Shown here: positions 1 through 12,385 of the stretch, one piece after another
How positions within the stretch are numbered: the stretch's first letter is position 1
Layout: each line of letters begins with the position of its first letter
From: Floccularia luteovirens
Lineage: Eukaryota; Basidiomycota; Agaricomycetes; Agaricales; Squamanitaceae
Assembly: GCA_009739215.1 (NCBI GenBank)
Contig: VSJF01000006.1
Location: 1,674,001 to 1,738,000 of the forward strand
Direction: 5' to 3'
Length of the DNA: 64,000 nt
The notes under the pieces: model-generated
The model's database searches: none
Told to the model about the DNA's origin: nothing
What the model saw: the letters and a program-made list of their open reading frames with translations, nothing else
Position numbers and translations under genes: made by a program

Positions 1-726
1 TCCCATTACTCTGGAAAGTATTGGGAAATAAGTATCGAGGCCAACTGGAACTCGCAAGCCACAGGGACCGTAAAGGAAAATCATCTGTTGCGATGGGGTA
101 TGAAGCTGGGGAGAAGAAGGAATCAAAAATATTGGTTTACCCAGCTGGCTCAACTACTCCATATCGTTATGAAGGTCTGTTTCTAATTTCAAGTTCAGAT
201 TTGCGCAATCTCACTGGTTTGTGAAGGTATATATAAAATGGATTCTCTCACGAAATTCTTCGATTCCGTGCTTGATGGCACAGCGGACCTGACGGTAGTG
301 ATGGAAAACGCCAAAGCTGAAGAGTTTGTGCTAGATGAAAAAGACCTAGAAATCGAGCAGAAGCAAGAAGCACAACGGATCGCTCTCATGCACGGAGGAT
401 TTACAGAAATCATCGACTTTGAAGAGGCAGTTAAGAATGGCGCTGCGGCGGACTATCATGATGTGAATGGTTATCCCGGTATGATGGGTGGGATGCCAAA
501 GAAGAAGGCACCCAAGGATGAGCCGAAGACTGCAGTTTCTACAGAAGAAGCCCAACATTCCGCTACAGCTAGTCCTGACAGTCCCGTTGAGCTAGAGAAG
601 GAGCCGGAAGCAGCAGCGGTGGATGGTGACCAAGTAGTTCTGGAGACTCCCAAGCAATGCGACCACAAGTGTTCCCATGATGATTCAAAAACAGACGAGT
701 GGAAGCATCCAGGCGATGAACTATAG
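1..726 (+). CDS. protein disulfide isomerase-like ER protein, C-terminal part (5' truncated)
   Basis: Only the last two exons are in the window. Exon 1 runs from the window edge to 174 and is joined across a 52-bp intron (175-226, gtctgt...gtgaag) to 227-726. The protein resembles the C-terminal half of basidiomycete thioredoxin-fold PDI proteins: a KILVYPAG strand, then RYEG, then a helical stretch with DSVLDGTADL and a charged E/K-rich helix (about residues 95-130). An acidic linker follows, ending in PGDEL. Such proteins form and rearrange disulfides in secretory cargo in the ER lumen. The terminal GDEL is a weaker form of the HDEL/KDEL retrieval signal and supports ER residence. The catalytic CxxC domain would lie upstream, outside the window, so activity cannot be judged. 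Family assignment is by resemblance. Confidence 0.72.
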
Positions 727-1825
727 TTTATATTATTTTGTTTTTTGAGCTCAAACTCAGTGAGTTCATAACCAGGCGGCTTGTAGTTAACATACTGTAG
801 GATAACCACAATACAAACATACCTATCTCCATACATATTCAAATTGAATACGACATTGCGGCGACGACGCTGAAAGACGCACAGACGTTGAATATTGGAT
901 CCTTACTCACAAGATAAACAATAATATGGGACAGTTCGCATCGATCGATTCAAAAGAACTTTTCACAGGAATCAGCTGATAAAGACAAAAGACCCTCTTT
1001 AGCCGAATCACCGGACGGAATAGAAGTTAATCGGATTGTCAAAACGAAAGAATGGGTGAAAAAGACCCACTGCTAAAGTAGGTATGCAGCAGGAATAATC
1101 TCATATACACTTCTTACCCGAGGAGACCGTTGCTTCTCACATTACCCATTCCGCAGATTTTTCTCCATTGCCCTCTTCACCGAAATTCAAGGGTCTAAAT
1201 TTATTACCACCATCCCGGGTTACACTTGAAGCCAGTATTTCCTGACACCCCTACGATCATGATCGATTTACGTGCAGCAATCATAATACGTAGTCGTGCT
1301 ATACTCATTGTCTGCCACGATAGTGACCAGGCTCAACTTCTTTATAACGTTCAAATTTGGCCATATCATCCGCTCAGGATACTAAACGCCGCAGTGAGAA
1401 TAGGTAAGAGTTACTGTATAAGATCATTTCTGTTTTTTGGTATTCAAAGTCGCAACATCCAGAAGACAGGTGTCCGTCATGGACGCGGCGGTTTTAAAGC
1501 TGTCGTTATGTGAGAAAGGTTTCATACCTCCATGTACTCAACTCATGGGCTTTTACGCGCTGATCGTTTGATGGAGCAAATTCAACAGGTCCCTGTAACA
1601 AAGTACGCCCTGATTAATTGTTTGCACTTGCTGGTACAGATAGTGATGAGATGCTCCACCATGAATGATATCAGCATGCTACTTTTTGATTGGAACTTTA
1701 ATTTGAGCCTTCTATCAATAAAAATACAACCACTCAGACTGTTGACTCACCATACTTAAGCGCAATGGTGAAGGCAAGCACGCCGCCATTTACCTCCTTA
1801 CCTCTATCGTGTTTCATTTCTAGAT
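727..1825. other. intergenic, no gene recognised
   Basis: Only short ORFs without family resemblance, codon-bias signs or consistent splice structure. It contains the 3' UTR of the PDI-like gene and presumably the promoter of the DUF6534 gene starting at 1826. Confidence 0.5.
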
Positions 1826-3727
1826 ATGGCATCTCCAACTCCGCAGCAACTAAAAGCTTTGCTCGATCCTCTCAAAAAGACCTTTGGACCAATGCTTATT
1901 GGATCGTTTTTTTCGGCAATGTACATCTTCATTGGTGTCATGTTGCGGTTCATAATAAAATATGATACTAGGTTGTTTGGGTTGACGGCATGCCAGACGT
2001 TCAGATATTATCGACTCTATCCAAATGATAAACTTCGTGTTAAAGCTTTGGTACGTGTCCTTAGCAAATAGGTTGAATGTACACTAAAAATAGCCTTCAT
2101 AGGTTGCAACTCTTTGGTATAACTGGAATCTATTATGGAAAGTGTTGTGTTAATTATATTACAGGTTTATGGACTTATTTCACACTGTCACGTCAGTGGA
2201 ATTAAGGTATCATTCTTCGTTTCTTCAATACTTCAGCAAGGCTAATATCAATAACAGCTATCATTACTTAATAGTATTGCATTCGAGACCAGATCAGATG
2301 GACAAGGCAATTTGGTGTGTATAGTCCTTTCTGAATCTTCAACTTCTCGCTCAAAGATACCACCAAGGTCAATCTTTGTATGTATCGCAAACTTGACACT
2401 TAGCATCAAAATATAATGACCCTATGATCCTATTTGAAGGGCGCATTGACAGTTAATGTTAGTCATCTCCGCTCCTGAGATATTATTCTTAACTGATTTT
2501 TGTTTCAGGCGATGATTGGGCTTATAACAAATAGGTAGTGTTTTATTTTTAATATACTATCCTACTGGTATCTGTACTGATGACTTGGTACAAGCTACTA
2601 TGTCTGGCGCTTGTACTTCAGTAAGTGTTTTGGTATAAGACAAAGTACATGCTATGACAATATTACAGTCGGAAATAGAAGGATTCCATTAGTCGTGTTC
2701 TCAGTAAGCCGCATAGCTTGTAACTTCAATTGACCGTTCTTACGTGACTAACATTAGTCCTCTTTGGTGATTATACGGGCTGGTACTTCATATCTATCGA
2801 CGGCCATCTTAATCTTGCTAATCATTTTCTCAAACAGGATTCTCAGCTGGTAAACTATCTATCATCTACTCTGGTTAAAACTCTGAGCTCTAATGTCTAC
2901 ATCTAGCACTAATTGTGATGGCGTGAGTTAAAATATTTTATCTCTTATGTGATATATAATTCATACAAACCCGCAGAATCGTACACAAGACCTTCACGGG
3001 TTCCCTTACCTTTTGGGTTGGTTGAAATCTTGTTTGATATATCGTATAATTGACATTTTACAGTGGCTTACCGTGACTACCTTCACCATTATTGCAGTTA
3101 CAGACATAGCGATCACTATCACCGTCGTCTTGAGTCTAAGACAAAATAAAAGTGGATTCAAAAAGTTGGTACCAAGCTTTCGACTTACAGCACTTGAATT
3201 CACTCCACACCTCTTAAACAGAACCAATGACTTACTCGATAACCTTATGATGTACACCATAAATTCCGGAGCCTTAGCAGGGTATGAAGCTCTATCTTAA
3301 CCATCTATATACCCATATCTGAAGTCACTTTGAATACAGGATGGAGGGTATTGTATGTTTAACTTGTGTAGGTCATTTAGTGATATTATGACCTCAACGC
3401 CCTGAACTTGGAATCTGCTTCGCAGCTCATAACTATGAAAACCAGTTTCGTCTATCTGGGTATCAGTGCTATTCTCGGAAAATGTGAGTCATTTAGCAGG
3501 TGTATTACATCTACCTTTGACGAACATCTATCAGTATACATCAACTCTATCTTGGCCGTGTAAGCTTCTTTCTAATGAATTCATCAGTGAACTGAAAAGA
3601 GTTTCGAAGTTTGAACGCAAGGCAGTCACTAAAGGTTCAAGATATTGGATCTGAAGTTCTGGGGCTGAGCGCTTTGAACTTCGGAAATACACAAAACTCT
3701 ACAAGTCAATCACAGCAAATCACATGA
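1826..3727 (+). CDS. DUF6534 multi-pass membrane protein, copy A
   Basis: My model has 20 exons: 1826-1920, 1972-2050, 2103-2116, 2165-2206, 2258-2314, 2368-2377, 2440-2457, 2509-2534, 2595-2620, 2669-2703, 2758-2782, 2838-2849, 2907-2922, 2977-3016, 3064-3164, 3222-3281, 3340-3367, 3426-3483, 3535-3559 and 3610-3727. They join into an open 294-residue protein with canonical GT-AG sites. It opens with a helix ending in GSFFSAM, then FGLTACQTFRYYRLYPND, a chain of hydrophobic helices with YYVWRLY and WLTVTTFTIIAVTD, then the DUF6534 signature TNDLLDNLMMYTIN, and a polar C-terminal tail after LNARQSL. This family is abundant in Agaricomycetes, predicted seven-helix, and of unknown function. Five exons are only 10-18 nt. 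Copies B-E share the organisation, which validates the model. Confidence 0.85.
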
Positions 3728-4050
3728 ATAATATATGTGATCGCAAAAAGTGAGTTAGGAACAAATCTGTTAGTTTGTAGATAGTTATTAGGATTTGTAG
3801 CCTGTGTATTGTACGATAGAGTTGGGATGGAAATCCGTAATTCGGGAACACCGGGAATGCCAAAGGAGTTACTCATTTGTCTAATTTGGCGCTTTGAAAG
3901 ATTCCCGGCGAGTTGCAGATATTAATTGGAGGACCTTGTAATACTTCGTAAATGAAAAGTATCAATTTCATCTGCAGGTGAACACTTAATGGGACATAGC
4001 CAGTCTCGCGTCACCCTAACTCGTATGAGAAGAGTAGGGTGGACGGATCA
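3728..4050 (+). repeat. 3' flank of copy A duplicated behind copy B
   Basis: The DNA after the copy A stop matches, in inverted orientation, the DNA after the copy B stop (about 14259-14603). The clearest block is 3991-4048, which contains gacatagccagtct, tcaccc and gtatgagaag, against 14259-14317. A second matching block around 3830-3865 pairs with about 14490-14510. Similarity fades after about 4050. The duplication that made these paralogs therefore carried at least 320 bp of 3' flank. Confidence 0.6.
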
Positions 4051-7000
4051 TGTTCCTCGGATCTCCTCTGGCACTTCCGCCTTGCCTTCAGGATTTTGTT
4101 ACTGATGCAAGAGTTGCGGCAAGTTCTTGAGCATTACACCATGAAATCGAGTACTAGATTGATTTGAAGGTATTAGGACATGTATAGCATGAAAAACGAT
4201 AATAATATAATTATTCCACCTATTATGTACAGAGGCTAGTACAATCTATTGCATCAAAATCGCGTACCTTAACTTGTAATTATTTCTCAACCTTCTCTCG
4301 AAAATGGTCCTCGTTTATTCCGTTCCAACCCTGGATCAGGGGAATAGAAAATTTTCTTCAATTGATACGTGGATTAGTTCCAAAGGTCGAAAGAGAACGT
4401 AAAAACTCAACATTTGCTTGTTCAAATCGCGTAACCGCAAGGTCCGAATATTTGCTGAAGACAGCGAATTGTGCAATGGTTCTGTCATAGAGAGTGGGCC
4501 ATGAACCTCAAGACATTTGAGATTAGGCGTGGAAAACGCTAAAACTGAGAAAGGCTTCCTTAAAAATGCGTCAAGAGGGTGTCGGAATGCTAGGGAATGT
4601 AAAGATGACGCATCGATTGTGGAAAATTGTTGTTTCTAAAAGTTCGGTGGGATGAAATGGCCATGCACTATTGGGGATTAGACATTTCAATCCAGAAGGG
4701 GATGAAAATAGGGCATGAAACGCATTATATTGAGGACAAGGAAGACGTTGTGAGAGAGGCCAGAGATACAGGCAATCTGGCGGCTTCGAGGAGAAGTGAG
4801 GAAAGGAAAGACACCGCAAATCCGTTTTCCAAAGGTGGCAAACAAGTGGCATAATGATTGTCATTAAAAAACAGACTGAGGCTCCCAAAAATGGCGCTGA
4901 GCAATGGCTTCAGTGCTTGGAAACCTGCGTTCTGTTGCGACCACCACCAAACTGAGCGAATATTTCCCGTGAACGGGTGGGGAACACGTTCTTCCTTCAC
5001 CATCAATAGGGATGATTTTCGATCTCTTGATCCGGGAAGCAGTCCATATAACGAGGTAGATATGTTTCTGGTAGATCGGGACAAATATGCGGTTCTAGAG
5101 TTCACTATTGGCGAGGTACATCGCATAAGCAGATCTTCATGGTTTGCCCATTGAATTAGAATCCGAAAAGTTGTTCGAGATGAATTTTCATGGCTTTATT
5201 TCATTTCTACACAATTCTTATGGATGGGTTCGGTGTAATAGTCGAGATATAGGGATTGGTCTGGAAAGAGGGGTAATATTGCACTGCAACGCATAGAGGA
5301 AAGTATTATTCTTGTGGAAAGACTAATGTTCCTACGCCCATGGATATCTCGGACCGTGGAGATATCGAGGGTGAGGGTGTTATAAGGGACTCGTAGGAAC
5401 TTGAGATCAATACCTCCGGATTTCCATGGTGCTTCCCCGCGTACCGGACCTTGGACCAATTGGACCGTAAGACTGATGTAACAATTGCAGTATTTTTGAT
5501 AACACTGAAGAAGTGGGCGATAGAGCGCGAAGTTGAAGCCCAATTGGTGCTAGCAATGGTTGTATGGGATTGGTGGGGTAAATAGCACCGTCATTGAACA
5601 TCTTGGCTTGTCAAGACAAGGTCTGGTTAACCATCTTTAACGCCCTCATTGCCTGTAATGGGTAGATTAAAAGACATTCTCAGAGCAAAAGGAGGGATGA
5701 TAACTTTTTTCAATCAACGGACTCGGACAGCTTACCCATTTTCAAGGAATATTAATAAGTAACAAACAGTCGACAAATAAGCGCTTAAGCTTTTGACCTT
5801 TGTATCTCCCTGAGCCAAGTGCTCTGTGCTTGCCAAGTTGCTTGAGGTGTATGTTATAAGGGTCCGTAGGGCTGGACACCACAAAGTATGAAGCCAAGTT
5901 GACAAGAAAATGTTGGTAAGCTATAAATAAACGGTGCGCCAAGTCGCGTCTGCGCCCCACCACCATCTCCATGCGCCACAGAGTCTTCATGCAATGACCA
6001 GATCTATTTTACCTGGTGTAGTGACACAAACAATAAATTCTCGTGGTACCGCCCACCATCGATATTGTCCTCTGTGGGGAATGAGCCAGGAAAGCCGCTT
6101 GAAACTCCGAGCCATAGTTTTCTTGGGGTTGTGGAACAACTACGCTCTAGCACCTCTCTGGACCTCGGTTTCATACCCCTTCAGACACCGACATGTAATG
6201 TATCAACACGGAAATATCCATCTTTGTGCAGGCGTGGTGAAAATTTTAGCTTCAGGTTAGTTCATCATCCTCATTGTAAGACATGTTTTTGGCAGTCATC
6301 TCGGACAGTTCTCTATTCCGAGATGGCTAAAGCTTCATAAAGACACGTTCAACCTGAATATGACACATTGGGCGACTACCGCTCTTTTATCTGTAACCCT
6401 TAGGTTTGGGTACCCTTGCGACATAGGCGCGGAGGTATGTCGCACAGAATGTCACCACCTTCTGGGGTCATTTGAAGTAGATTCACAATTATCATTTTTT
6501 CAAAATTTCAATTCATACCAATAAATTACAGGGATGTCTATAAGCGCAAAATACTTGAAAAGTTTTCTGGTTAGGCGCCTTCGCTTCCGAATTCAGCGCC
6601 AGACATTTCATTTTACCTCCCGTTTTCGCAACAGGAACCTTTGATGACAGTCTCTCAGACACTGAAGGCCCTGTAACTGATACCGCTGTTCCACTCATTG
6701 AATTTAGTCTTGCTGCATCTAGGTAAAAGATAGGGGTCCATGCTTCCACAACAAGAGCCATGCAAGTCAGTGTTTCTGCCATGCTTCGAGCATCATTCTA
6801 AATTCGCTTATTCCAGCATACGATTGGAATGATCCGAATACTGTTCTTAGATAAAGTGCAGTATATTCTTTAGGGGTTTTCTTTTGACTTCCAGCTCTCT
6901 TGTTTCTTGCATATTCAAAATTGCAACCTATCCTTTGATATGACAAGGTAGTCACGGGTTTTCCTCAAGGCATACTGGTTGATATTCGAGGTTTTACAAT

Positions 7001-7323
7001 TTATTCTTCGGTTCGAAAACGTGTTGGATTGGAATTTCAATACAAACGCTTCAGCATCTTCACACCTGAAAAGTGCTTACCGTTGAATGGTTTCTGCCAA
7101 GAGATCCACTAGATATGGACCGTCCAAGACAATGCAACCCTTAGAGCTTCTACCATCTCCGCCTTCATATAAAGCCTCCTGCCAAGATCCAATCTGGACT
7201 CGCAATCATAAGACCACTGGCCAAGCCCTGTGTGTAGACTCCAAGCTTTCTCTACTTTTAATACTTGAGGCTGGTTATATTTTGCATCCATTGGCTGTTC
7301 GCCAACCTTTGAATCCGTAAAAC
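4051..7323. other. gene-poor interval upstream of the MFS gene
   Basis: No gene is confidently recognised. The plus-strand ORF at 4858-5154 has a faint resemblance to DUF6593-type fungal proteins (a Thr/Ser beta-strand stretch, then SSPYNEVDMFLVD), but it has no supporting exons and no closing domain. It may be a decayed fragment. ORFs at 5196-5600 (minus), 5742-6340 and 6513-6955 (minus) show no family resemblance. The last few hundred bases before 7324 should hold the MFS promoter and 5' UTR. Confidence 0.4.
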
Positions 7324-9297
7324 ATGTCATTCTTTAAATCAAAGATGAGTGTCGATTCGGCGGCACAATCTGACCTAGAAAAACCTCACATCCACCATGG
7401 AGATAAGCCTGGTTCTCTTGACATTGGCGAGCCTACCTTTGACAAGGCAAGGACTAGCAAACTTCTCCGCAAAATGGATTGGAATATAGTCCCATTCTTG
7501 GCACTCCTTTACCTGTAGGATAAATCTGTCGTGGGCTTCCTTAGCTAAATATAACTCACTACGGAATCCTATAGACTTTCTTTCCTCGACAGGTCGAACA
7601 TTGGAAATGCGCGTCTGGCCGGCCTGGAAAAAGACCTCGGAATGGCGGGATTGGACTATAACGTACGTATATATTCTCGGTCTAATTTTGATTTCACGAC
7701 TCTTAATTCATCTCCACAGATTGCCCTCGCCGTATTCTTCCCCTGGTATGTCTTAGCAGAGATACCCAGCAATATCATGATGAAGAGAACGAGTCCCTCG
7801 CTCTGGCTATGCATTATCATGCTTGCTTGGGGTGTCTGTAAGTCTTCTAGATATTTTACACACGACATTCGACGTATCTGACAACCAAATCGTAGGTATG
7901 ACATTGATGGGTCTCGTACAGAGTTTCGCTGGCCTCCTTGTCGTCAGAATGGCCCTCGGTCTGGCTGAAGGTGGTTTGTTCCCTGGAGTAACGTGGTATA
8001 TCACCTTGTGGTACAGAAGACACGAGTGTGGTCTCCGGATGGCCATTTTCTTCTCAGCTGCCACGTTGGCAGGGGCATTTGGTGGACTTCTTGCCCGTGG
8101 AATCAGCGAGATGAAGGGTATCGGGGGTAAACCAGGTTGGGCTTGGATTTTCATTATTGAAGGACTCGTTACCATTGTCGTTGCACTCTTTGCGAAGTGG
8201 GTTATCAACGACAATCCAGAAACGTAAGTCATTTCCTCCGTTACCTCTAAGTACTGGAAAAATCTAAAAATCTGGCTGGATTCCTCCATATAGCGCGAAA
8301 TTCTTGACTGAAGAAGAACGCACGGAAGTCAAGAATCGATTGAGACAGGATCGAACTTCACTCGCTGATGAATATGCCACCAAATACCTGTTTGCGGCTC
8401 TCAAAGACTGGAAGATTTACATTCACATGCTAATCACCATCGGTAATGAGTCCTCATAGGTATACCGATCCTATCGACTAACCTAAATTGCGCTCCAGGC
8501 ATTTATACTCCTCTCTACTCTATTTCACTATTCCTCCCTACAATTGTCAAGAACATGGGCTATACTAATGAGCAATCTCAACTTATGAGTGTTCCACCCT
8601 ATGTGCTCGGCTGTATCGCAACAATTGGGGGCGGATATGCCGCCGATAAATCGAAGAAACGTGGACCTTACATGATTTCCTTCTGCGTCGTGGCTCTTAT
8701 CGGGTTTATTATGTTGATTTCTACACACAACCCTAAAGTTCAGTATGCTGGAACTTTCTTCGCTGTTTCTGGGTATACTCTTTTGTCCTCGTGTTGTTGA
8801 TTGTATCTAATTTTTTGCACTTAGAATCTACCCCAACGTATCCATGGGTGTTGCTTGGAATGGAAACAACATCGGTGGCTCAACCAAGCGAGCTGTAGGA
8901 ATTGCTATGCATGTCGGTGAGTTGTGCATTAACCTTGTTAGAAGACTGGTGGCTGAAAATTATTGTATTCAGGCTTTGGCAACCTTGGAGGTGTTATCGC
9001 TGGATTCTCATTCAGAGCAGTTGATGCACCCAGATACTTTTCGGGTCATGGATTATTGATTGGAACAATTACCATGAGCTTGATATTGTCCATCTTCATG
9101 AGCAACTACTTGAAACGTGAGAATGCACGTAGGGATGCCGCGATGAAATCTCTAGGTCTCACTTTGGAAACTTACACTGAAGAAATGAGACACAGTGAAC
9201 GTGAGAAGGGTGACAATGCAACTGTGAGTTTGTTTACTTATGCGATGATATTGTAAACTAACATTTCCTCCAACAGTTCTTCCGTTACACTATCTAA
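7324..9297 (+). CDS. MFS transporter, Dal5/Tna1-type anion:cation symporter
   Basis: Nine exons (7324-7514, 7575-7662, 7720-7837, 7896-8223, 8294-8442, 8499-8772, 8825-8916, 8973-9223, 9277-9297) give an open 503-residue protein, normal for the family. After a hydrophilic N-terminus (about 55 residues, ending RKMDWNIVP) comes LSFLDRSNIGNARLAGL, the hallmark between helices 1 and 2 of the anion:cation symporter MFS subfamily (allantoate, nicotinate, biotin and similar permeases). Further family features are the helix 4 stretch RMALGLAEGGLFPGVTWYI, the GKPGWAWIFIIEG turn, and a six-plus-six helix layout split by a charged loop (about residues 240-290). It should import a small organic anion or vitamin across the plasma membrane; the substrate cannot be read from sequence. 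Met at 7345 is an alternative start. Confidence 0.92.
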
Positions 9298-12200
9298 GAA
9301 CGATGATTTCTTGTTTTGTTTTCGTATTAGCATGTGTAGAGGGCCTCGATATCCACCTTCTTTTGGTATACTACATGTGGTATATGTTAAAATCTGTCCA
9401 GATGGCAAGCGGCCATACTGTTGAATAATTGTGTATCTCTCTGAATGATCATCTCTGTATTTAGCATGTTAAATAAAGTGTTTATACTTTAATGCTAAAT
9501 GACAACTTGATGATTCAATGACACTAGCTATCGTGCATGCGGGAACATGACGAAATGAGGAATGCTTTATAAAACATCCGTATAACTTCTACTTGACACC
9601 ATGCAATATATGTACAGTAAGGGTTCCACATAACCCGGCTATACAGCTATTCCTTATGGTATCTCTACCCTTCCCGCCCTCTGCACCCAGATCCGGTCTA
9701 GTGCGATGAGCCTTATATTTGGGGGAGCCTCATTGAGGCCAAAGGAAGCAAGCGGAAAGTCACTTCCATGCCGAGTTGGCTTTCTAGAGTTTAACCTTCC
9801 ATATTCAAAGCTGACTTGAGCAACACCGAGGAAGAGCGATATAGAAGAAACTTACGTCGCAAAGAGATAATTGATATCAACTGAAAATTAAAAAGTAAGT
9901 GAATCTGGATATGAACATATGATTAGGAGATTTCACGTTTCGTCAGAGTTATATAAATAGGAATATAGATTTCCTTCTGCTTCGTGAAAATAGACTGTTA
10001 GGGAGGTCTATCAGCATTTGGTTGGTCTGTTTGCGGAAAAACATACACAAATGAAACTGACTACGCTAATGATGCTGTGATTAGAATAATAAGTGGATTG
10101 TGTTTGATTTGTTGGATAGTACGCACGTAAGAAGTAAACCCGTCGCAAATGTATACACAATAAGTATACGAAGTGTTGAATTGATCCTATCATACAGAAT
10201 CTTCAATCATCTTTACTTCTTTGAGAGGGAGCCATTACGAACTGGCTGACTTGATTCCGGTTTTTGCCCAAACACCAAATCATTGAACTTGCTATCACAA
10301 TGTCAGTTGCAGTCCAACTACCAAATACAACCGCATAAAGCCACTAATTGGGATATTAACAAAACAACAAAACACTATGATTGGTTGTTAAACAATGTAC
10401 GTACCGGGTGGCCCGTCACTCCAATAATGATGTCGCTCGCAAACCTATGTAATTTGTTAGAGGAATGGCGGCATATGTTGATGATTCATTTACCAAATCG
10501 TCAAAACATCTAGAAGTTTTTTATTAGCAGTGGCACAATACATGCAATTGACTACCTTACAAATAGTAATACCTATATGTTTGAGTAATCAATGACACCA
10601 TCAAAATGAGAATGATCAACACTACCGAATTCTGCTACTGTAAAGAAGAGCTATAAACATAACGCAACTAAATGTAAGCGAGCGTTGATAGGGTTTGGAA
10701 TCAAAAGACCTACAGAACATATCATAATGGTGATACAACTTTCCACTGAGGTTGTAATTTCAGTGATCCGAAGATTCGAACAACAGGAGACGCACTCTTA
10801 TATACACGCCATACTTGAAAGCTGTTTCTTTTCTAATCAGAATACCGTAATCCACGATTAGCAAAAAATTAACCTTTGAGATATTGTCGAGATGAGCATC
10901 TAAACTCAGTGAAGCGAGTGTCGGATCAGAAGGTGCAGATACTTACATGACCAATTAAAATCGCCTACTCCGTCTTCAATTGAGTGCATAGAGATATTCA
11001 CATTTGTCTTCCTTACCTTATAGGACCTTGATGATGGACGGTTAGTGATATTTGAGAATCCTGCAAGGAAAAAATATACCAGAGATATTCTTGGAATTTA
11101 TAAGGTCGGGATGCAAGGATATAACTGAGGCCTGTGAGAAAGTGTCCAAAACGAGATATAGATCATACTTGACTCGTATCGCCAGTATAACATGAAAGAG
11201 GCTTAATGCCCTAAGAAGAGTTTGATCTGAATTAAAGAAACTGTAGAGACAGGACCGGTATACCATAAAGCTCCAACCTATCTAATTTTCAGTCAGATTG
11301 GGAGCACCTTGGCTCAGGACTCACTAGAAGTTTGATCCAAAATTTATCACAAGGGTAACGCCGTAGATACTGGTATCCCTGAGCTGTCGAGATTCCAGTC
11401 AGTCTAGTTTCCAGATGATGAGCTTATAATTTGAGATTGCATGAAAGAATTGTACATGGTCAAGATAAATGTTCCCAGGAAAGACATAATCAAGTAGTTG
11501 TGGAGAGCAGATGACAGCAGTTGCGACATAACAATATGAGATAGCTCGACTGTTGAAGTATCGTGAAGTTTGTTAGCCTTATAAACGAATTGTGCAACTG
11601 AGCTCACTTGTCATCATGATATTAACCTGGAGGGAATTTTAGCAAAGATTTGATCATCAACAGATCTAGGAGTTGAAATTGGGAAAAAGGGATCATTTTA
11701 TGATTTTTTTTCAGGAGAACACCGGTTTGAGGCATCTTTATCATCGTGCTGAGTGGACTCACAACGGACTGGCATCAATGCAGATGCAGAGACTCAAACA
11801 TATGGGGGATTCAACGTTCAATAGTAGCAATTTCACGACCATCCCGTGAGCCAGGATATGAGGTTGTCAAAGTCTAGGCGAGTAGACATCATTCTTGGAT
11901 GGATCAATCATGAAGGTTACAAATGAGGTTAGCAAGAGAATTAAAGAGTAGAGTCGTGATGGGAATGGTGATATCTAATACATTGAGCAAGGATTAGCAT
12001 GCCCACAGCATACAACCGTAGTTCAAATTCGTTGTCTTCATAGAAATTAATCAATCAGTGTACATGATTATACACAGGTTTAGATTGATCCTTTCAGTAC
12101 ATATCTGCGAAAGCTTTGTTGGCCGCCCACCATCTTGACAACAGATAGATCAACTTCGACGGGAAGAACCACCAAAGAGCCAATGTGCCGAGTAAGCAAT

Positions 12201-12385
12201 CAAATATGTACAATTATGGAGTTAGTACAGTTGAGTCCCCTTTGTGGTACTTGCTGCGGCATCGCGGCGAGTTATCACCTCGATGAAATTAGGGGCACAG
12301 ATCAGCTATTGAAGTAATTGGCAATGTTAGTGAGGGTTGAAATTATGCTCGGATAGGCATCGTTGTAATGTACAGGATCACCACA
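9298..12385 (-). pseudogene. gene-poor interval with fragments of a decayed membrane-protein gene
   Basis: There is no complete gene. Several minus-strand ORFs look like pieces of a multi-helix protein. The one at about 12094-12215 contains FDCLLGTLALWWFFPSKLIY then LLSRWW and recalls the DUF6533 N-terminal helix pair. Those at 11404-11607 and 11042-11266 are hydrophobic with LHNYLIMSFLGTFIL and LFHVILAI. I could not join them with convincing splice sites, so this is either a dead copy or a very intron-rich gene I failed to model. No other gene is seen between 9298 and 12385. The first 200 bp are the MFS 3' UTR. Confidence 0.25.

Noticed and set aside
4571..5126. Overlapping long ORFs on the minus strand as a gene
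   Set aside because: They are antisense to each other, have no family resemblance and no consistent splice structure; probably chance open frames.
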